Both the position numbers and the translations under genes were made by a program. From NCBI GenBank assembly GCA_019414265.1, contig DXMJ01000004.1, positions 40,093-104,092 of the forward strand: 64,000 nucleotides of DNA, given 5' to 3'. Positions 60,443 to 64,000 of the stretch are shown in pieces. Numbering within the stretch: the first letter of the stretch is position 1; every line of letters starts with the position of its first letter. Below the pieces are notes generated by a model. The model was not told the DNA's origin, did no database searches, and was given only the letters and a program-made list of their open reading frames with translations. This DNA is from Collinsella sp. (GTDB lineage Bacteria > Actinomycetota > Coriobacteriia > Coriobacteriales > Coriobacteriaceae).

Positions 60443-61840
60443 TCAGATCCCGCACAGGGGGACCGCGATGGTGGCCACCGCACCGCCCGAGGGGCCGTTG
60501 GCGAGCGAGACGGATCCCCCGTGGGCGCTCGCGGCCTCGGAGGCGACGTGGAGGCCGAGCCCGTAGTGGCGCCCTCCGTCGCGCGAGGAGCGGGAGGAGT
60601 CGTCAGTGAAGAGGCGCTCGCAGCCGCGTTCGAGGGCGGCGGGAGAAAAGCCCGGTCCGTCGTCGGCAACCTCGATGACGAGGCGCCCGCCCGCGACGTC
60701 GCAGGAGACAGCCACGCGCGAGCGTGCGTGCTCGGCGGCGTTGGCCACGAGGTTCGCGGCGGCTCGCGCCAGGGCGGTTCGGTCGAGCGGGGCCTCGGGC
60801 GCGCCCGCGACAGCGGGGCCCGTGGCCGCGTCGAGCGTCACGCCTCGCGCCCGGGCGATCTGGGCGGCCTCGGCGAGGACCTGCTCGCAGAGCTCGGCCG
60901 GCCGCATGGGGGCCCTCTCCGCCCCGCCGGACCCGCGTGAGACCTCGATGAGCAGGTGCACGTAGCCGTCGAGCCTTTCGACACCGCCGGCTATGTCGCG
61001 CGCGGCGGCCGCGATTTCGGCGTCTTTCTCGTCTTCCAGCTCCTCCGCCACGAAGTCGGCGTTGGCGCGCAGCACGGTGAGCGGCGTCTTGAGGTCGTGG
61101 GCGAGCGACGCCACCTGCTCGCGCTGCCCCCGCTCCGCGGCCCAGCGGGCCTCGAGCGACTCGGCGAGGGAGGCCCGCATGGCGTCCATCGCGGCGAGGA
61201 CGTCGTTCACCTCGCGCACGTTGGTGCTGCCGACCGCGAAGTCGAGATCCCCCGCGCCCACGCGCCCCGCTGCCTCCGCGAGCGGCGCCATCTTGCGCGA
61301 GATCACGCGGCTCGCGCGGCGCGCCACGAGCGCGAGCGCGAGCGCGCTTCCCGCAGCGGCGCCGACGAGCATGAGGCTCTGCGGGTCGGGAAGCAGGCCG
61401 GCGAGGTCGCGCGAGACCCACTGCGGCAGGTACTCGCTGGCGAGTGCGCAGGCCCCGCCGCCCTTGAGCGGGAACGCGGCGTAGGTGAGGCCCGAGCCCC
61501 CGCCCTCGATCTCCACTGTGCCCGGATCCGCGGCGAGTGCCGCACGGGCCATTTCCGTCGCGTCCTCGAGCCTCGTGCCCTCGAGGTCTGTCATCAGCAC
61601 GTATCCGTCCTTGTTCAGGATGAGGTAGCGGTACGCCGTCGGCACGTCCTGCTGCCCGCAGACGCCGTCGCGTGCCAGGCCCTCCGCGACCTCGCGCGCA
61701 TTGGCCGGCCCCCAGCTTGCCTCGTAGACGAAGCCCGCGTCGATCGCCGCGGAGAGCGCCATGAACGAGGCGAGCCACGCCGTGGCGACCGCCGCGAACG
61801 CGTAGGCGAAGTAGCGCGCGATGACGAAGGAGAGCGGCAT
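60443..61840 (-). CDS. sensor histidine kinase
   Basis: A 465-residue membrane kinase. First helix SFVIARYFAYAFAAVATAWL, an extracellular domain of ~120 residues containing YRYLILNKDGYVLM, second helix SLMLVGAAAGSALALALVAR, a HAMP linker, the H-box SLAHDLKTPLTVLRANADF with the phospho-His, N-box NLVANAAEH, G1 VADDGPGFSP and G2 YGLGLHVASEAA. Very G+C-rich. It pairs with the regulator directly upstream. ATG 61840 fits the first helix; a GTG at 61879, overlapping the regulator, is the alternative. Confidence 0.9.
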   Translation of the reverse strand: MPLSFVIARYFAYAFAAVATAWLASFMALSAAIDAGFVYEASWGPANAREVAEGLARDGVCGQQDVPTAYRYLILNKDGYVLMTDLEGTRLEDATEMARAALAADPGTVEIEGGGSGLTYAAFPLKGGGACALASEYLPQWVSRDLAGLLPDPQSLMLVGAAAGSALALALVARRASRVISRKMAPLAEAAGRVGAGDLDFAVGSTNVREVNDVLAAMDAMRASLAESLEARWAAERGQREQVASLAHDLKTPLTVLRANADFVAEELEDEKDAEIAAAARDIAGGVERLDGYVHLLIEVSRGSGGAERAPMRPAELCEQVLAEAAQIARARGVTLDAATGPAVAGAPEAPLDRTALARAAANLVANAAEHARSRVAVSCDVAGGRLVIEVADDGPGFSPAALERGCERLFTDDSSRSSRDGGRHYGLGLHVASEAASAHGGSVSLANGPSGGAVATIAVPLCGI

Positions 61841-61866
61841 GCCCCCGCGACCTCGCGCCCCGGTCC

Positions 61867-62529
61867 TCAGAGCTGCCACTTGTACCCCATCCCCCAGACG
61901 GTCGCGATCGGATCGGCGCCGGCCTCGGAGAGTTTCCTCCGGGCGCGGCTGACCTGCATGGATATGGCCGCGTCGTCGGCGTCGCTCTCCCAGCCGAGCA
62001 CCGCCTCGCGGATCTGCGCGCGGCTCATGACCTGCCCGGGGTGGCGGGCGAGGTACTCGCAGATGGCGTACTCGGTGGGCGTGAGCGGCACGGCCTCGCC
62101 GCCCACGGCGAGGCCGCGCGCCCCGAGGTCGATCCGCACCTCCCCGAAGGAGAGGGCGTGCGAGCGCGGCCGGCGCTCACGGCGTAGATGGGCCGCGACC
62201 TTGGCGCGCAGCTCCGCGGCCCCGAAGGGCTTGCGGACGTAGTCGTCGGCGCCCAGGCCGTAGCCGGCCACGGCGTCCTCCTCGGCCACGCGCGCGGTCA
62301 GGAAGACGATGGGCCCGTCGAAGTCCGGGCGGATCTGCCGCACGAGCTCGAAGCCGTCGAGCCCCGGCATCATGACGTCGCAGAGCACGAGGTCGAAGCG
62401 CGAGAGGTCCATCCCCGGGACCGCCGTCGGGTCCGCCTCCCTGACGACCTCATGGCCGTCGCGGCCGAGGACGCGAGCGAGCGCGTCGAGGATCGCCCGT
62501 TCATCATCCACTGCCAGTATCTTCGACAT
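61867..62529 (-). CDS. OmpR-family response regulator
   Basis: A 220-residue regulator. Receiver domain: ILAVDDERAILDAL with the acidic pocket, phospho-Asp in DLVLCDVMMPGLDGFELV, and the Thr/Lys switch residues in VFLTARVAEEDAV and DDYVRKPFGAAEL. The winged-helix output domain has PLTPTEYAICEYLARHPGQV and VSRARRKLSEAGADPIATVW. AGGAGG lies upstream of the ATG. It probably controls the adjacent ABC permease genes in response to a cell-envelope peptide. Confidence 0.93.
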   Translation of the reverse strand: MSKILAVDDERAILDALARVLGRDGHEVVREADPTAVPGMDLSRFDLVLCDVMMPGLDGFELVRQIRPDFDGPIVFLTARVAEEDAVAGYGLGADDYVRKPFGAAELRAKVAAHLRRERRPRSHALSFGEVRIDLGARGLAVGGEAVPLTPTEYAICEYLARHPGQVMSRAQIREAVLGWESDADDAAISMQVSRARRKLSEAGADPIATVWGMGYKWQL

Positions 62530-62574
62530 GTTAGACCTCCTGAAACTCTCGTCGGAATTGTACTAGCGCCGCGC

Positions 62575-62763
62575 TCAGCGATCCAGAGCCCTGTGCACAG
62601 CCGCGGGCGCGGGCGCCCACATGGCGATCTCAGGGTTGGGCAGCACGCGGTCGGCGATCGAGCGCGGCGCCGACCCCCAGCCGGCGTCGAGCAGGGCATT
62701 CCCGCCCAGGATGAGCGCTGCGGAGAGGAGGGCGAGCACGGCGGCGAGCGGCTTCCTACTCAT
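62575..62763 (-). CDS. 62-residue membrane protein between permease and regulator
   Basis: One N-terminal hydrophobic helix (PLAAVLALLSAALILGGNAL) and a short C-terminal tail (APAPAAVHRALDR). The ATG overlaps the permease stop (GATGAGTAG), so translation is coupled and the gene is likely real. It has no recognised family; position suggests an accessory or immunity role for the transporter. Confidence 0.6.
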   Translation of the reverse strand: MSRKPLAAVLALLSAALILGGNALLDAGWGSAPRSIADRVLPNPEIAMWAPAPAAVHRALDR

Positions 62764-63571
62764 CTGCCCTCCCGTCCTCGAAGCGGCAGAACCAGGCCAG
62801 AAGGACGGCGGCGGCTGCTAGGGCGAGCACGAGGCCAGCGAGCGCAGTCGTGAGGAGAGGGCCCGCCGCGCGTGCGGCGTCGATGAAGGCCTCCACCCCG
62901 AGCGACCCTAGGCGCGCGGGCCAGGCGAGCGGCACCCAGCTCAGGGGCGTCGCCAGGGCACCGGTGAGCTCGCCGGTCATGAGGCCGTGCGCAAGTCCGC
63001 CCACTGAGAAGAACGCGAGGAGCATCCCCGCCGCGCCGGCGCCGATGGCGGCGTTGCGGCCGAGGCGCAGGGCCACGCCGAGCCCCAGCGCGTAGAGGGG
63101 CAGGCTCCCCAGCACGATACCCGCCCAGGCGGCCGCAAGCGGAGCGGGCCCGAGCGGCAGGCGCCCGGCAACGGCGAGCACGGCCCCGAACACGCCGAGC
63201 GCCACGGCCAGCGCGCCCGCGCCGAGCGCCGCAAGGGCGAGCAGCTTCGCCGCGACGGCGCGCCCGCGCGAGGGGACCGCCGTGAGGTTGGCGAGGCGCC
63301 CGGCAGCGCGCTCCTCGTCCACGGCGAGCCCGCAGACGATGGCGGACATGAGCGGCATGAGGGCGCCGAGGAACTGGGCGTAGGCGTCCGCGCCCAGCGC
63401 CGGGTCCCATCGGGTAACGGAGAAGTACTCGCCGCAGGCAAGACCGGCTGCCAGGCCGCAGACGAGGTGCACCCCTGCGAGCGGGGAGCGCGCCAGGCGC
63501 AGGGCCTCGGAGAGCAGGGCCCGCGGGAGAGTCATGCGCGGCGTCGGGTCGGAGAGTCGTGTCACGGCCAT
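62756..63571 (-). CDS. lantibiotic-immunity-type ABC permease (MutG-like)
   Basis: A 271-residue polytopic membrane protein with six hydrophobic segments. LLSEALRLARSPLAGVHLVC, YAQFLGALMPLMSAIVCGLA and DEERAAGRLANLTAVPSRGR are typical of the MutG/EpiG/SpaG permease family, which extrudes lantibiotics from the producer or a resistant cell. ATG 63571 shares its A with the stop of the preceding permease. The Gly/Ala/Leu-heavy composition reflects very high G+C. Confidence 0.8.
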   Translation of the reverse strand: MAVTRLSDPTPRMTLPRALLSEALRLARSPLAGVHLVCGLAAGLACGEYFSVTRWDPALGADAYAQFLGALMPLMSAIVCGLAVDEERAAGRLANLTAVPSRGRAVAAKLLALAALGAGALAVALGVFGAVLAVAGRLPLGPAPLAAAWAGIVLGSLPLYALGLGVALRLGRNAAIGAGAAGMLLAFFSVGGLAHGLMTGELTGALATPLSWVPLAWPARLGSLGVEAFIDAARAAGPLLTTALAGLVLALAAAAVLLAWFCRFEDGRADE

Positions 63572-64000
63572 CACCTCTCCTCGGAGCGCGCGAACCAGGC
63601 CGCGCCCGCCGCCGTGAGCGCGGCGAACGCGAGCGCGCAGACCGCAAGGCCCGCCAGCGTGAGCATGCCGTCCGCCGCGAGCGCCCCGCCGAGCGCCATG
63701 TCCGCCGCGAGCGGCTCGCCGCTCGGCAGCACGGGGATGAAGCTCGTGGGGATGACCATGCTCGCCGACGGCGGAAAGAGCTGCGGCAGCGGCACCAGCG
63801 ACCAGGCGACCCCACCCACGAGCTGCGCGGCGAGCGGACAGAAGATGCCCGCGAGCATGCCGAGCCGCGCCGTGAGGAAGAGCCCTGCGGGGATCATCCA
63901 CGCCGCGGTCACCGTGTTGGCGAGCGCGCAGAGGAGCATCGTGAGCGTGCCCGCGGCCGTGAGGCCCTGCGAGGAGAACGCCGAGCCCACGAGGTAGATG
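63571..64000 (-). CDS. lantibiotic-immunity-type ABC permease (MutE-like), C-terminal part
   Basis: The last ~143 codons of a second polytopic permease; the 5' end lies beyond the window. Segments LTMLLCALANTVTAAWMIPA, GMLAGIFCPLAAQLVGGVAW and LAGLAVCALAFAALTAAGAA are membrane helices, and the central VIPTSFIPVLPSGEPLAADM stretch resembles MutE/EpiE permeases. An ATPase gene would be expected further upstream outside the window. Confidence 0.7.
   Translation of the reverse strand, partial: IYLVGSAFSSQGLTAAGTLTMLLCALANTVTAAWMIPAGLFLTARLGMLAGIFCPLAAQLVGGVAWSLVPLPQLFPPSASMVIPTSFIPVLPSGEPLAADMALGGALAADGMLTLAGLAVCALAFAALTAAGAAWFARSEER

Overview
The window looks like a chromosomal segment of a gut Coriobacteriia, most probably Collinsella. 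This is an inference from high G+C in the core genes (lower in accessory genes), the run scpA-scpB-rluB-cmk-plsC-ispH-(DUF512)-der-plsY-gpsA, an rmlC-rmlD fusion, LPKTG-anchored proteins and a LoaP-type antiterminator heading a long glycan operon.

Layout: (i) 1-5.2 kb: glycogen phosphorylase (cut by the window edge) and branching enzyme on the minus strand, a block of TGGTAAA/TTTACCA repeats, then a HAD phosphatase, thiamine pyrophosphokinase and tRNA-Ala on the plus strand. (ii) 5.2-25.4 kb: one long plus-strand exopolysaccharide operon. A NusG/LoaP paralogue comes first, then an initiating phosphosugar transferase, glycosyltransferases, a radical SAM/SPASM protein, two pyruvyltransferases, two Fe-S F420-hydrogenase-beta-like proteins, a polymerase-like membrane protein, a flippase, an acyltransferase and the dTDP-rhamnose genes rmlA, rmlB and rmlCD, closed by a strong terminator. 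(iii) 25.6-41.2 kb: an accessory region with lower and patchy G+C. It holds a secreted transglutaminase-like protein, a DUF2971 protein, a type II Thoeris pair (membrane-macro ThsA plus TIR-like ThsB), an LPKTG surface protein and its decayed paralogue, a frameshifted DUF6978 gene with an intact DUF1828 gene, a compact retron (msr-msd-like RNA plus reverse transcriptase fused to a trypsin-like protease), several gene remnants, two copies of a ~210-nt repeat, an HTH gene broken by an in-frame TGA, a DUF3825 gene, tRNA-Val and an AbiEi/Vsr-like hypothetical. (iv) 41.2-42.6 kb: two more tRNA-Ala genes, each preceded by an inverted-repeat element whose centre is flipped between the two copies, with a CAT-anticodon tRNA between them. 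(v) 42.6-59.8 kb: dense housekeeping genes for translation (ABC-F, RluB, Der), chromosome condensation (ScpAB), lipid and isoprenoid synthesis (PlsC, PlsY, GpsA, IspH), CMP kinase, Rpe, cysteine desulfurase, Nif3, CoaBC and tRNA-Pro. (vi) 60.3-64 kb: a minus-strand lantibiotic-immunity-like ABC permease pair, a 62-residue membrane protein and a two-component system.

The most interesting parts are the retron with a possible 108-nt RNA, the Thoeris II pair a few kb away, long hairpins buried inside three coding sequences of the polysaccharide operon, and the flipped inverted-repeat element next to the duplicated tRNA-Ala genes. All family assignments come from reading motifs by eye; no database search was possible.
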